DNA of 64,000 nt from JAOXRU01 sp965247735. Its GTDB lineage: Bacteria; Bacteroidota; Bacteroidia; Flavobacteriales; Flavobacteriaceae. The position numbers were made by a program, and so were the translations under genes. The notes below the pieces were generated by a model. That model did not search any database, was not told the DNA's origin, and saw only the letters and a list, made by a program, of their open reading frames with translations. The stretch covers positions 2,914,001 to 2,978,000 of the forward strand of contig CBDFHN010000002.1 in the NCBI GenBank assembly GCA_965247735.1. The letters run 5' to 3'. Positions 55,729-64,000 of the stretch are shown piece after piece. The first letter of the stretch is position 1. Every line of letters starts with the position of its first letter.

Positions 55729-57414
55729 ATGCATATGTCTGAAGAAACAAAAGCCCTCAATTTTATTGAGCATATTATCGAAGATGACCTTAAAACAGGA
55801 TTTTCAAAAGAGAATTTAAGGTTCCGTTTTCCTCCAGAACCTAATGGATATTTACATATTGGTCATGCTGCCTCAATTTGCCTTAATTTTGGTTTAGGTG
55901 AAGACTATCAATCTCCTGTAAATCTTAGGTTTGATGATACTAATCCTGCAAAAGAAGAGCAAGAATATGTAGACGCCATTAAAAAAGATATTAAGTGGTT
56001 GGGCTTTACTTGGGACAATGAATGTTATACTTCCGATTATTTTCAGCAACTTTACGACTGGGCTATACTACTAATTAACAAAGGGGTAGCATATGTAGAT
56101 GGGCAATCTTCTGAAGCAATGGCAATCCAAAAAGGGACACCTACTTCTCCAGGAACAGACAGTCCACATCGCAACCAAACTATAGAAGAAAACCTTGCTT
56201 TGTTTGAAAAAATGAAGAATGGAACATTTGATGAAGGTTCGTATGTGTTGCGTGCAAAAATTAGCATGAATGCAAATAACATGTTAATGCGCGATCCAAT
56301 CATCTACAGAATTTTAAAAAAAGCACACCATAGGTCTGGAAACGATTGGTGCATATATCCAATGTACGACTGGGCTCATGGAGAATCTGACTATATAGAA
56401 CAGATCTCACATTCTTTTTGTACTCTAGAATTTAATCCACATAGAGAATTATACAATTGGTTTATAAAACAGATTTACGACGATGCTAATATAAAACCAA
56501 AACAACGCGAATTCGCTAGACGTAACCTTAGCTATACCATTATGAGTAAGCGAAAACTACTACGCCTAGTTGAAGATGGAACAGTCTCAGGATGGGATGA
56601 CCCTAGAATGCCAACTATTTCTGGACTTAGAAGACGTGGATATACTGCCAATGCTATTCGAAAATTTAGTGAAGTAGCTGGTATATCTAAACGAAATAAT
56701 GTAACAGATGTAGCATTATTAGAGTTTTGTGTTAGAGAAGACCTTAACAAAAAAGCAAATCGGGTAATGGGCGTATTAAACCCATTAAAACTAGTAATCA
56801 CGAATTACCCAGAAGATAAGCAGGAATTTATAACGACAGAAAACAACCCAGAAAACCCTGATGCTGGATCAAGAGAAGTTCCATTTTCTAGAGAATTATA
56901 TATAGAACAAGAAGATTTTAAAGAAGAAGCAAATAGAAAGTTTTTTAGACTTAAACTTGGTGGTGAAGTACGTCTCAAAGGAGGATACATCATTAAAGCT
57001 GAAAGTGTTACTAAAGATACCGATGGGAATATTACAGAAGTACAATGTACCTACGATCCATTAAGTAAAAGTGGAAGCGGTACAGAAGAGAGTCTAAGAA
57101 AAGTAAAAGGTACCTTGCATTGGGTTTCTACAAAACATATTGTTCCAGCTGAAGTACGTCTATACGATAGGTTATTTATGGATGAAAACCCAGATGGACA
57201 TCAAGATAAAGATTTTATGGAATTTATAAATCCAGATTCTTTAAGTACAATTACAGCATTTGTTGAACCTAGTTTATCAAATGCTGCTATCGGAACCACA
57301 TTTCAGTTTCAACGTATGGGATATTTTGTAGTTGATCATGACAGTACAGCTCAAAAACTAATTTTCAATAAAACCGTGGGACTCCGTGATTCATGGGCAA
57401 AGAAGAACAAATAA
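55729..57414 (+). CDS. glnS: Glutaminyl-tRNA synthetase
   Basis: A 561-aa class I synthetase of normal length. HIGH motif in PPEPNGYLHIGHA (about residues 33-45), the LRFDDTNPAKEEQEYVDAIKKDIKWLGF segment, and the KMSKS-like loop as TIMSKRKL (about 269-276) followed by GWDDPRMPTISGLRRRGY, all characteristic of GlnRS. The C-terminal beta-barrel anticodon domain covers about 345-560. It charges tRNA-Gln with glutamine. A second ATG two codons downstream (55735, MSEETK) is an equally possible start. It is divergent from the sprC operon and followed by its own terminator. Confidence 0.96.
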   Translation: MHMSEETKALNFIEHIIEDDLKTGFSKENLRFRFPPEPNGYLHIGHAASICLNFGLGEDYQSPVNLRFDDTNPAKEEQEYVDAIKKDIKWLGFTWDNECYTSDYFQQLYDWAILLINKGVAYVDGQSSEAMAIQKGTPTSPGTDSPHRNQTIEENLALFEKMKNGTFDEGSYVLRAKISMNANNMLMRDPIIYRILKKAHHRSGNDWCIYPMYDWAHGESDYIEQISHSFCTLEFNPHRELYNWFIKQIYDDANIKPKQREFARRNLSYTIMSKRKLLRLVEDGTVSGWDDPRMPTISGLRRRGYTANAIRKFSEVAGISKRNNVTDVALLEFCVREDLNKKANRVMGVLNPLKLVITNYPEDKQEFITTENNPENPDAGSREVPFSRELYIEQEDFKEEANRKFFRLKLGGEVRLKGGYIIKAESVTKDTDGNITEVQCTYDPLSKSGSGTEESLRKVKGTLHWVSTKHIVPAEVRLYDRLFMDENPDGHQDKDFMEFINPDSLSTITAFVEPSLSNAAIGTTFQFQRMGYFVVDHDSTAQKLIFNKTVGLRDSWAKKNK

Positions 57415-57440
57415 ACCAAACGGTTTATTTAGTGTTTAAT

Positions 57441-57472
57441 AAAAAGAGAATGTGGTATCGCATTCTCTTTTT
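57441..57472 (+). terminator. Rho-independent terminator after glnS
   Basis: Stem AAAAGAGAATG/CATTCTCTTTT with loop TGGTATCG, ending in a T-run. Confidence 0.9.
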
Positions 57473-57541
57473 GTTTGGTATCATTTCAAAAACGCCAAAT
57501 TCCGTTTAGCCAATAGCAATTCAACCTAGTACAAAATGTTA

Positions 57542-57582
57542 ATACATAATTTTCTTATGCATAAGAAAATTATGTATATTTG
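57542..57582 (+). promoter_or_regulatory. Perfect 36-bp palindromic operator overlapping a -7 box
   Basis: Bases 57542-57577 are a perfect palindrome (half-site ATACATAATTTTCTTATG, no spacer). The next bases complete TATATTTG (57575-57582), an exact TAnnTTTG element, so a bound dimer would cover the promoter of the 216-aa gene 22 bp downstream. ATACAT...ATGTAT ends recall PadR-type operators. Confidence 0.7.
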
Positions 57583-57603
57583 ATTCTCTCAAAAAAATTA
57601 TAA

Positions 57604-58254
57604 ATGAAATTACCAAAGGAAGACATCTTGTTTATAGATCGATATCTCTTAAACTCCGGCATTGAGTTTATTGATATTAGATTGGAAATGGTAGATCATG
57701 TAGTTTCAACAATAGAATCCATAATGGAGAATGGAGACAAACGCGAATTCTATTATATTTTTAAAGAGTATATGGTAAACCATAAAGCTGACCTTTTACA
57801 CAACAACAAGCAATTTTTAAAAAGAGCGACTAAGAATATTGGATTCAAAATTTGGAAGCAGTTTAGCTCTTTAAAAGGATTGTTGCTATTTTCTATCATT
57901 TTCTTTGTGCTGCTCATCAGCAAATCGCTGCTTAATGAGTATTATTTTCATAAATTCCTTATCAATAGCCCAATAACAATCTTATTTTTTGCTGCCATCT
58001 CATATTTCATCGTTAGCAGAAAGAAACATGGAAATAGAAATTCAGCATTAGAAAAACTAGGGTTTTATTTTAGTCTTTTTGCCAATACAACATATTTTGT
58101 TGCCTCACCATGGACTGGAAATTTTCATTTTATTAAAGATCAAATCCATCTAAGCATCACCATTGTTGCTTTATTTATTTTTACAACACTAATTTTACTT
58201 ATAACTATGTTTGCTGTTGAAAAACAACGTAGAAAAGACTTTCTGTACCAATAG
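57604..58254 (+). CDS. Membrane protein with cytoplasmic N-terminal helical domain, paralogue 1
   Basis: A 216-aa protein. Residues 1-90 are soluble and helical (EDILFIDRYLLNSGIEFIDIRLEMVDHVVSTIESIM ... FYYIFKEYMVNHKADLL). Four hydrophobic segments follow (about 96-116, 121-138, 151-168 and 184-206). The N-terminal domain resembles the HAAS/DUF1700-type domain of proteins usually paired with PadR repressors. No PadR gene is next to it here, but its promoter carries a large palindrome. The downstream gene is a paralogue, with about 50-55% identity over the N-terminal domain by eye. Function unknown; envelope-stress or membrane-sensing roles are only guesses. Confidence 0.75.
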   Translation: MKLPKEDILFIDRYLLNSGIEFIDIRLEMVDHVVSTIESIMENGDKREFYYIFKEYMVNHKADLLHNNKQFLKRATKNIGFKIWKQFSSLKGLLLFSIIFFVLLISKSLLNEYYFHKFLINSPITILFFAAISYFIVSRKKHGNRNSALEKLGFYFSLFANTTYFVASPWTGNFHFIKDQIHLSITIVALFIFTTLILLITMFAVEKQRRKDFLYQ

Positions 58255-58655
58255 CAACTATCAAAATCTGCTAATGCTTATCTTATTGATGTCTTATTAA
58301 GGTATTTCTTTAGGGTAGCAACCTTATATGTTCAACAAATAATCCCAATTATTTTTTATAAACAACAGACTCTTAATCGTTCCAGCACATGAGGTCGATA
58401 TAAAACCGTTAATTTTCGATACATGCTTTATGGAATTAAGTTCTCGTTTAAGATTCAATTCAACTATAGTAATGTGTCATTCACCCTCCTTCTTAGCATG
58501 CTTAAACTCTAAACACGATTAGTTTTCTATGATTTTTATATTTTTGATGGTATATCTTCCTATCCCGCTTGCTGAGTAAAACAAGTATAATACTATGCTT
58601 TTATACTTAGTCTATTTAAAAAAATATTGAAATTACTAAAAGGGAATTCATCAAA
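58255..58655. other. 401-bp gap between the two paralogous membrane protein genes
   Basis: No credible gene. Near its end is an inverted repeat AAGTATAA/TTATACTT (58583-58590 with 58601-58608, 10-bp spacer), 48 bp before the second gene, in the position of an operator. Confidence 0.5.
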
Positions 58656-59294
58656 ATGGCATTATCAAAAGGCGACATCATCTTTATTGATCGGTACTTA
58701 TTAAATTCAGGTGTAGAGTTTTTGGACATCAGAATGGAAATGATAGACCACATTGCTTCTGCAATTGAAACTCATATAAAAAATGGTGATAAAAGAAGTT
58801 TCTACGACATTTTTAAAGCCTATATGCTAACGCATAAACAAGATTTACTACAAAGCAATAAAAAATTCTTAGGCGTAGCCATGCGAAGAGTTGGACGTAG
58901 AGTTTGGAGTCAAATAAAATCTGTAAAAACAATTGCAATACTAAGCCTTATTCTAGGTACTGTATTATTATCGAGTACACTTTTGAATGCTACACACTTT
59001 TATAATCTCCTAAAATATAGTGCTGTCCTTATTTTATCAATAACAGTTTTGTGCTATTTTATTGTTAATTCAAAACAAAAAGGATTTAGAAATTCCTCCT
59101 TAGAACGTTTAGGAATATATTTCACCATTTTTGTGGTAATCTTAAGTATTATTTGGAGCGTTAATGATGCTTTTATTCAAAAAAATCTCTTGATATCTAT
59201 ATTGTTCACCACATTGGTCACCTTCCTAATAGGTGTATTATTAGCAACAATGTTTGCTATTAAAAAAGATATAAAAGCAAAATACTACGCCTAA
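58656..59294 (+). CDS. Membrane protein with cytoplasmic N-terminal helical domain, paralogue 2
   Basis: A 212-aa paralogue of the 57604 gene with the same layout: a soluble helical N-terminus (GDIIFIDRYLLNSGVEFLDIRMEMIDHIASAIETHIKNGDKRSFYDIFKAYML pattern, about residues 6-58) and four membrane segments from about 96. Conservation is strongest in the N-terminal domain and weak in the membrane part. A different inverted repeat precedes it, so the two copies may answer to different regulators. Function unknown. Confidence 0.75.
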   Translation: MALSKGDIIFIDRYLLNSGVEFLDIRMEMIDHIASAIETHIKNGDKRSFYDIFKAYMLTHKQDLLQSNKKFLGVAMRRVGRRVWSQIKSVKTIAILSLILGTVLLSSTLLNATHFYNLLKYSAVLILSITVLCYFIVNSKQKGFRNSSLERLGIYFTIFVVILSIIWSVNDAFIQKNLLISILFTTLVTFLIGVLLATMFAIKKDIKAKYYA

Positions 59295-59318
59295 TACCTA
59301 TTGGTATAAAACTAGTGA

Positions 59319-60239
59319 TTACTTGGTATTCCAATCAATTTGTTCTTTTTTCGTCAAAAAAGTCCAAGCAACAATTCTGCTTACTTTATTTCCTTGCCCC
59401 ATAGCTATAGTATGTATTTCGGTAGCGCCTAATTTTTGAAGAGAGGTATACATGCTTTTTACATTTTCTTTTTTGGAAACCAAGCTGGTATACCAGAAAC
59501 ACTGCTGCTTAAAAAAAGAGCTTTCATACAAATAGGTATGCAAAAATGCCTTTTCTCCTCCTTTATACCATAACTCATTGGCATTTCCTGAAAAATTACG
59601 TGTTCTGTCTTTATCTTTAACACCAAGTCCTTTTAACTTTCTAGCATTGGCTCCCATGGCTTCATGTTTAGAGCTATAAAAAGGAGGATTACACATAGAT
59701 GCAGCAAATTTATCTGTTTCTTCTATAATACCTTTAAATATATGCGTCTCATCATCTTGATGCTCTAATAACAATTTACCCTCAAAGCCATTCTTTTTAA
59801 TAATAGCATGTGCACTTTCTAAAGAATCTTCGTCAATATCCGTTGCCAAATACTTCCATCCATAACTTGTATGCCCCAACAAAGGATAAATACAGCTAGC
59901 TCCAGTTCCAATATCCAATAGTGTACTATTACTACCTAAGCCATAGTTTTCAAGTAAATCTGCTAAATAATGAATATAATCCACTCGTCCTGGTATAGGC
60001 GGGCATAAGTTTTCATCTGGAAACTCCCAGTATGTAATATTATATTCGGTAAGCAATAATGCAGTATTTAAACTTTTTACAGCTTTGGCATTGGAAAATT
60101 CAATTGTTTGAGTTCCATGGGAATTTGTATGTACATATTTTTCCAATTCCGGATGGGATTTACAAAGCACATCAAAATCATACCCAACGTTATGCTTATT
60201 ATTTGGGTGAAGTTTATTTTTTGACTCTTTAACTGCCAT
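59319..60239 (-). CDS. rlmF: 23S rRNA (adenine(1618)-N(6))-methyltransferase
   Basis: A 306-aa SAM-dependent methyltransferase of RlmF type. Landmarks: LHPNNKHNVGYDFDVLCKSHPEL at the start (HxxN..GYDF), the SAM motif LLDIGTGASCIYPLLG (about residues 103-118), YLATDIDEDSLESAHAII, and the N6-adenine catalytic motif NPPFYSSKHEA (about 178-188), followed by GGEKAFL and SLVSKKENV. It methylates A1618 of 23S rRNA. It is convergent with the preceding membrane-protein gene, only 24 bp apart, and stands alone. Confidence 0.93.
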   Translation of the reverse strand: MAVKESKNKLHPNNKHNVGYDFDVLCKSHPELEKYVHTNSHGTQTIEFSNAKAVKSLNTALLLTEYNITYWEFPDENLCPPIPGRVDYIHYLADLLENYGLGSNSTLLDIGTGASCIYPLLGHTSYGWKYLATDIDEDSLESAHAIIKKNGFEGKLLLEHQDDETHIFKGIIEETDKFAASMCNPPFYSSKHEAMGANARKLKGLGVKDKDRTRNFSGNANELWYKGGEKAFLHTYLYESSFFKQQCFWYTSLVSKKENVKSMYTSLQKLGATEIHTIAMGQGNKVSRIVAWTFLTKKEQIDWNTK

Positions 60240-60293
60240 GCTACTAATTATATATTAAAAAATTGTGTCAAATTCTGATCTAACGGTACCTAG

Positions 60294-60467
60294 TTAGGTG
60301 TTTTCTCCTTCTTGCTCTCTTAATTGAGCATTATATTTTTTCTGAATTGCTGCAATTTTTTCTTTATGAAGATCATTAACAGTTCTAGCTTTATTTTTCT
60401 TTCGATTCATAAGCTTGGTATGTTTTGCTTTGTTCTTTGTGTTTTTTGCAGATCCTGACTTGGCCAT
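60294..60467 (-). CDS. Small basic hypothetical protein
   Basis: The frame opens at 60488, but the ATG at 60467 gives a 57-aa protein with a typical start (MAKSGSAKNTKNKAKHTK). It is very rich in Lys, Asn and Ala, with a helical C-terminal half (VNDLHKEKIAAIQKKYNAQL). Short basic proteins of this form recur in flavobacteria; nucleic-acid or ribosome binding is plausible from charge only. It is upstream of rlmF on the same strand by 54 bp, so co-transcription is possible. Confidence 0.65.
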   Translation of the reverse strand: MAKSGSAKNTKNKAKHTKLMNRKKNKARTVNDLHKEKIAAIQKKYNAQLREQEGENT

Positions 60468-60648
60468 AACTCTAGAGTTTGACCACAAAACTAAACTATT
60501 AAAAGTGAAAAGTGCATATTACATTGATTCTAAGCACTCAATTTTTGCCAAAAAACGCATTTATACTACAGTAAATAGAAATATCACAAAAAATTTATGA
60601 TTATTACTCTAGTAACAGATTATTAATTATATTTGGTTTCCCCGTGAA

Positions 60649-60674
60649 TGAAAATTAGAATTAGAATTTTCATC
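60649..60674. promoter_or_regulatory. Inverted repeat upstream of the exported-protein operon
   Basis: ATGAAAATT (60649-60657) and AATTTTCAT (60666-60674) are perfect arms with an 8-bp spacer, 72 bp before the first gene. A possible operator. Confidence 0.45.
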
Positions 60675-60745
60675 GTCAAATTCAGACAATATTTTCCCCA
60701 AAGCTATATTTAAAATAGGTTAACATTATTTTTTAAAAGCCAACC

Positions 60746-61972
60746 ATGGGAAAAACTATTCTATTTGGACTAATTGCTCTTTATTCCATTTCACTTTTTG
60801 CACAAGAAAAAACACTAACAACCAAATATCGAAGAAGTTCTTTATATACCTTAATGGTTTCGGACGATAAGAGAGAACACAGTAATACCATTCAACAATC
60901 TTTTACAAATTCTCCAATACCAGACAAATTCAACGATCATATCGTTTCTGAAAGAACAGTTCCTATATTCCATAATTCATCGTTGTCAAAACAAGAGTTA
61001 AAGGAAGCGCAGCAAGAAAAAACACTCAGTTATTTAAGCACCAATGATATTGCAAAAAAACTGGTTGCAAAATGGTTTAATAGAAGTGAAAAAGGAGGTT
61101 TTAATATGAAACTCATTTCGGAAAGAGGCTTTTACAATGCAACAGAACTAGATGCAACTATTGCAACAAAAACAGAAAGAGGCCTTTCTTTACTAGCTGA
61201 TGCTGGAGAAGAGCTCATCAAAAATACTTTTGTTGTTGTAAACAATTTTAAATATACCAATAAAGAAGAAGTTGCTAAAAAAGCAAATGGCATTCTATCT
61301 CTAGTCTCTTCTGTTGCTTCATCTGCAGGGCTAGGTGAAGTAAATGCTGTTGCTAATGCAACCTCAGAAGCAATAACTGTTTTAGGAAAAGGATATGTTA
61401 TTAAAACTGATTCTTTCCTTTACAAATTAGTTTGGAATGACGAAATAGCAGCTATTTTTTATAATGATTTTTGGAACGAAGACAATAATTTGGATTTAGA
61501 CAGAAAAAAAGCATTTGATCAAAGTACTATTTTTAAACTAGAACTCGTAGGATCAGAAGTTGCTTGGGCAGATTTACAAAGTACTTCTTACACTCAAAAA
61601 ACAAATCAGCAACTCATCTCAATAGCTACTGTTAAATCTGTTGATGCTGTAATTGCAAAGCTGCAAAAAAAATACGAAGTATTTAGAACCAAAACACCCT
61701 TGTATAATGGAGATCCATTATCTGCACAAATCGGACTCAAAGAAGGGCTAAAAAAAGGAGATAAGTTTGAGGTTTTAGAACAAGTTATCGATAAAAAAGG
61801 AAAAACAATTTACAAACGAGTTGGAGTTATAAAAGTTGATAAAAAACAAATTTGGGACAATCGCTATATGGCTTCAGAAGAAAAAGGGAATAAAGACACC
61901 AAAGAATACACCATATTCAAAGGTTCTAAAAATAAATACTATTCTGGAATGTTAATTAGACAAATAAATTAA
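60746..61972 (+). CDS. Exported hypothetical protein, first gene of secreted-protein operon
   Basis: A 408-aa protein with a signal peptide (residues 1-19, ending LFAQ). The first part has YRRSSLYTLMVSDDK; the middle (about 130-215) holds RGFYNATELDATIATKTERGL and Ala-rich helices. The C-terminal part (about 325-408) reads as a beta-rich domain with LKEGLKKGDKFEVLEQ, KRVGVIKVDKKQIWDNRY and YYSGMLIRQIN. This end recalls the GLKKGDxFxV domain of some CsgG/FlgT-associated periplasmic proteins, but I cannot name the family. It is 15 bp before the next gene. Confidence 0.75.
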   Translation: MGKTILFGLIALYSISLFAQEKTLTTKYRRSSLYTLMVSDDKREHSNTIQQSFTNSPIPDKFNDHIVSERTVPIFHNSSLSKQELKEAQQEKTLSYLSTNDIAKKLVAKWFNRSEKGGFNMKLISERGFYNATELDATIATKTERGLSLLADAGEELIKNTFVVVNNFKYTNKEEVAKKANGILSLVSSVASSAGLGEVNAVANATSEAITVLGKGYVIKTDSFLYKLVWNDEIAAIFYNDFWNEDNNLDLDRKKAFDQSTIFKLELVGSEVAWADLQSTSYTQKTNQQLISIATVKSVDAVIAKLQKKYEVFRTKTPLYNGDPLSAQIGLKEGLKKGDKFEVLEQVIDKKGKTIYKRVGVIKVDKKQIWDNRYMASEEKGNKDTKEYTIFKGSKNKYYSGMLIRQIN

Positions 61973-61987
61973 AACAATACTAAAATC

Positions 61988-62515
61988 ATGAAAAAACAGA
62001 TAAATTTTATGCTGACGCTAGTCATTCTATTAGCATTTAGTGTTAATGTTAATGCGCAATGGAAAAAAAACAAAGCCAACGAAGACAGCAAAATATGGCG
62101 TTATGACGTAGAGTGCGAAGGCATCGCAAAACAAGGGTCTAAACTAGTAAAAGTATGGTCGTATTCTAAAAACCCAAAACACGCCATTTCTAGAGCAATG
62201 AAAAATGCTGTACATGGCATTATTTTTAAAGGATTCGCTGGGGGCAATCAAGGTTGTACTTCCCTTCAGCCCTTAGTAAAAGATGCTACTATAGAAACTA
62301 AGTTTAAAACGTTTTTTGATGCTTTTTTTCTAGATGGCGGCGAGTATTTAAAATATGTAAGTGCAGCTACCGATGGGCGAATTGCTCCTGGAGACCGCCT
62401 AAAAATTAGTAGACGCGAGTATAAAATAGGAGTAGTCGTTAATGTAATGTACAATCAATTGCGTAAAAGACTTGAAAAAGAAGAAATAATAAAAGGATTA
62501 TCCGCCGGATTCTAA
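61988..62515 (+). CDS. Exported hypothetical protein, second gene of operon
   Basis: A 175-aa protein with a signal peptide (about residues 1-23, ending NVNAQ). The mature part begins with charged residues and continues IWRYDVECEGIAKQGSKLVKVWSYSKNP, AMKNAVHGIIFKGFAGGNQGC, then a C-terminal basic region (RLKISRREYKIGVVVNVMYNQLRKRLEKEEII). The Ala-Lys helix followed by strands suggests a LPP20/FlgO-like periplasmic fold, though this is only an impression. Two Cys may pair. It is 22 bp before the third gene. Function unknown. Confidence 0.75.
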   Translation: MKKQINFMLTLVILLAFSVNVNAQWKKNKANEDSKIWRYDVECEGIAKQGSKLVKVWSYSKNPKHAISRAMKNAVHGIIFKGFAGGNQGCTSLQPLVKDATIETKFKTFFDAFFLDGGEYLKYVSAATDGRIAPGDRLKISRREYKIGVVVNVMYNQLRKRLEKEEIIKGLSAGF

Positions 62516-62537
62516 CGCTAACTAACAAAAACACACA

Positions 62538-63500
62538 ATGAATAACCTCTCTAAAATACTTTTTGCCATCTGCTTTCTATTTATAAGCATTACTGCAAAC
62601 AGCCAAGCCAAAAAACCAACACTTATGGTGGTTCCTAGTGATGCTTGGTGCATTCAAAACGGATATAGCTTATCATTTAACAATCAAGGCTCTGTCGTAA
62701 AAATCCCTGATTATAAAAGAGCTTTACAGGAAAACACTGAAGTATTGCAAGTAATCAGTCAAATTAATGGGATGATGGCAGAACGAGGATTTCCTTTAAA
62801 AAACATGGAATCTGCAATTAAAACATTAGAAGCTAATGCTGCAGAAGACAATATGCGTTCTTCTAAAGAAAGTGGTAGTGGCGTAAGTGAAAGCCCTATT
62901 GATGCTCTAAAAAAAGCAGCAAAAGCAGACATTATTATTCAATTAACTTGGACAATTAGTAGCGTTGGACCTAAAAAAACCATAAATTTTAATTTACAGG
63001 GTTTAGATGCCTATACCGACAAACAAGTTGCTACTGCAACAGGAACTGGAGCCCCTTCTTTTTCGGCTACTACTCCTGTATTACTTTCAGAAGCAGTACT
63101 ATCTCATATGGATAATTTTACGGAAAGCCTTCAATCTCATTTTGAAGATATGTTTGCTAATGGTCGCGAAATTATAGTAAGAATTCAAAAATGGAATGAT
63201 TGGGATGGTGACTTAGAAAGCGAATTTGGTCCTGATGATGATGAATTAGGTACTATTATAGAAGATTGGATGGCCGACAATACAGTAAAAGGTAGGTTTA
63301 GCACCACTGATATCACAGAAAACATGGCATTATTTGAACAAGTAAGAATCCCGCTTTATAATGAAAAGGGAAGAGCTATGGATGCCAGGCGTTTTGTAAG
63401 AGAACTTAGTAAAGTGCTTAAAAAAACACCCTACCTAATTCCCAATAAAGTAGTGATGAAAGGGCTAGGGAGAGCGACCATAATTCTAGGAAGCAAATAA
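62538..63500 (+). CDS. Exported protein of DUF6175-like type, third gene of operon
   Basis: A 320-aa protein with a signal peptide (about residues 1-22, ending NSQA). The start KKPTLMVVPSDAWCIQNGY and the middle IDALKKAAKADIIIQLTWTISSVGPKKTINFNLQGLDAYTDKQVA resemble DUF6175 proteins seen in Bacteroidota operons with CsgG-like secretion components. A polar insert (about 95-120) and an acidic segment (about 225-250, DWDGDLESEFGPDDDELG) interrupt it. It ends KVVMKGLGRATIILGSK. Its role is unknown; together with its neighbours it could form a periplasmic complex. Confidence 0.75.
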   Translation: MNNLSKILFAICFLFISITANSQAKKPTLMVVPSDAWCIQNGYSLSFNNQGSVVKIPDYKRALQENTEVLQVISQINGMMAERGFPLKNMESAIKTLEANAAEDNMRSSKESGSGVSESPIDALKKAAKADIIIQLTWTISSVGPKKTINFNLQGLDAYTDKQVATATGTGAPSFSATTPVLLSEAVLSHMDNFTESLQSHFEDMFANGREIIVRIQKWNDWDGDLESEFGPDDDELGTIIEDWMADNTVKGRFSTTDITENMALFEQVRIPLYNEKGRAMDARRFVRELSKVLKKTPYLIPNKVVMKGLGRATIILGSK

Positions 63501-63643
63501 ACTAACAACATAAAACGAGCATATTAAAAAGTTTATCACCTAGGAGAAATCGAAGATTCATAAACTCCATTGAAAAATAATAAAAAGTTATGAGTAATAA
63601 TTATAAGCGAACAGCATGTGACCGTTAAAAACAACAGATAAAC

Positions 63644-64000
63644 ATGAAAAAAATAATATACTTAGCAGTATTTTTTGCTTCAATAGCACTAACTGCGCAA
63701 GACAACAACAAAAATGATGGTATTACTTTAGGAGCTTATATTCCTGCACAGGCAGAAAGTATCCCTACAAGTTCTAAGCAAATGTTACTAAACAAGCTAG
63801 GGCAAGTAATCACTAAAAACGGTATTAGTGGAGGTTTTAGCAATTCTAGATTTGTTATTACCCCTAACATCACAGTATTAAGCAAGGATATTATGCCATC
63901 TGCACCTCCAAAAGTAGCTTTAAACCTTGAACTTACATTATACTTAGGTGATGGTATTGCAGGAAATCTATTTGCCAGCGAATCTCTTGAACTTAAAGGT
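63644..64000 (+). CDS. Exported hypothetical protein, fourth gene of operon (3' end outside window)
   Basis: The frame starts at the ATG 63644 and is open to the window end (119 codons visible). Signal peptide about residues 1-19 (IYLAVFFASIALTAQ), then polar residues and NGISGGFSNSRFVITPNITVLSKDIMPSAPPKVALNLELTLYLGDGIAGNLFASESLELKG. The strand-rich pattern with ITPNITVLSKD and a repeat-free beta body suggests a periplasmic domain as in its neighbours. Gap of 143 bp to the previous stop, without a clear terminator. Confidence 0.7.
   Translation, partial: MKKIIYLAVFFASIALTAQDNNKNDGITLGAYIPAQAESIPTSSKQMLLNKLGQVITKNGISGGFSNSRFVITPNITVLSKDIMPSAPPKVALNLELTLYLGDGIAGNLFASESLELKG

Noticed and set aside
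58261..58655. Short frames of 8-29 codons in the gap between the paralogous membrane proteins
   Set aside because: Too short, no conserved pattern, and no ribosome-binding or promoter context.

Overview
The window is about 64 kb of AT-rich chromosomal DNA from a gliding or surface-motile marine-type Flavobacteriaceae (Bacteroidota). The main evidence is a complete sprC-sprD-sprB-sprF type gliding-adhesin operon, proteins with type IX secretion sorting domains (types A and B), a FecI/FecR/TonB-receptor iron operon of Bacteroidota style, a UpxY/NusG-type antiterminator, and recurring TAnnTTTG promoter elements. The genus cannot be fixed from sequence reading alone.

Region by region. 1-5.7 kb: the 3' part of a hybrid sensor kinase, a GNAT acetyltransferase, a metal block (cation efflux transporter, Fur-family repressor, RpiB) and a secreted leucine-rich T9SS cargo protein. 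5.8-12.4 kb: a minus-strand iron-siderophore unit in the order ECF sigma factor, FecR anti-sigma, TonB receptor, two small membrane proteins and a PepSY membrane reductase-like protein. The sigma gene has no ATG start. 12.5-17.7 kb: two tandem paralogous 125-aa and 123-aa proteins, a previously uncalled 55-aa membrane peptide, RNase R, a structured intergenic element, a head-GIN adhesin-like protein and a LysE-family exporter. 18.2-29.3 kb: a two-gene RHS/YD-repeat polymorphic-toxin-like locus with a variable C-terminal tip and an overlapping lipoprotein (candidate immunity), followed by an XRE regulator and a primase/helicase-like ATPase gene embedded in short repeats, which suggests an accessory island. 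29.9-34.1 kb: a UpxY antiterminator followed by a tight four-gene operon: CitE-like lyase, MaoC hydratase, ornithine-cyclodeaminase-like reductase and alpha-oxoamine synthase. I read this as an uncharacterised small-molecule pathway and the most novel candidate here. 34.2-35 kb: a tRNA-Cys, a second diverged tRNA-Cys-like gene, and folB. 35.4-55.4 kb: the sprCDBF operon, with a 4868-aa SprB. 55.7-60.5 kb: glnS, two paralogous membrane proteins (the first behind a perfect 36-bp palindrome overlapping its promoter), rlmF and a small basic protein. 60.7-64 kb: an operon of at least four exported proteins of unknown role, the last cut by the window edge.

How the parts work together. The iron operon has all the parts of a trans-envelope signalling receptor plus a putative cytoplasmic-membrane reductase. 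The sprCDBF cluster builds the mobile surface adhesin and its T9SS-linked helper. The RHS locus has the toxin-tip/immunity arrangement of a competition system. The CitE-MaoC-OCD-oxoamine synthase operon could make a CoA-derived alpha-aminoketone that is then reduced; this is inference. All function calls rest on reading motifs by eye; no database search was possible.
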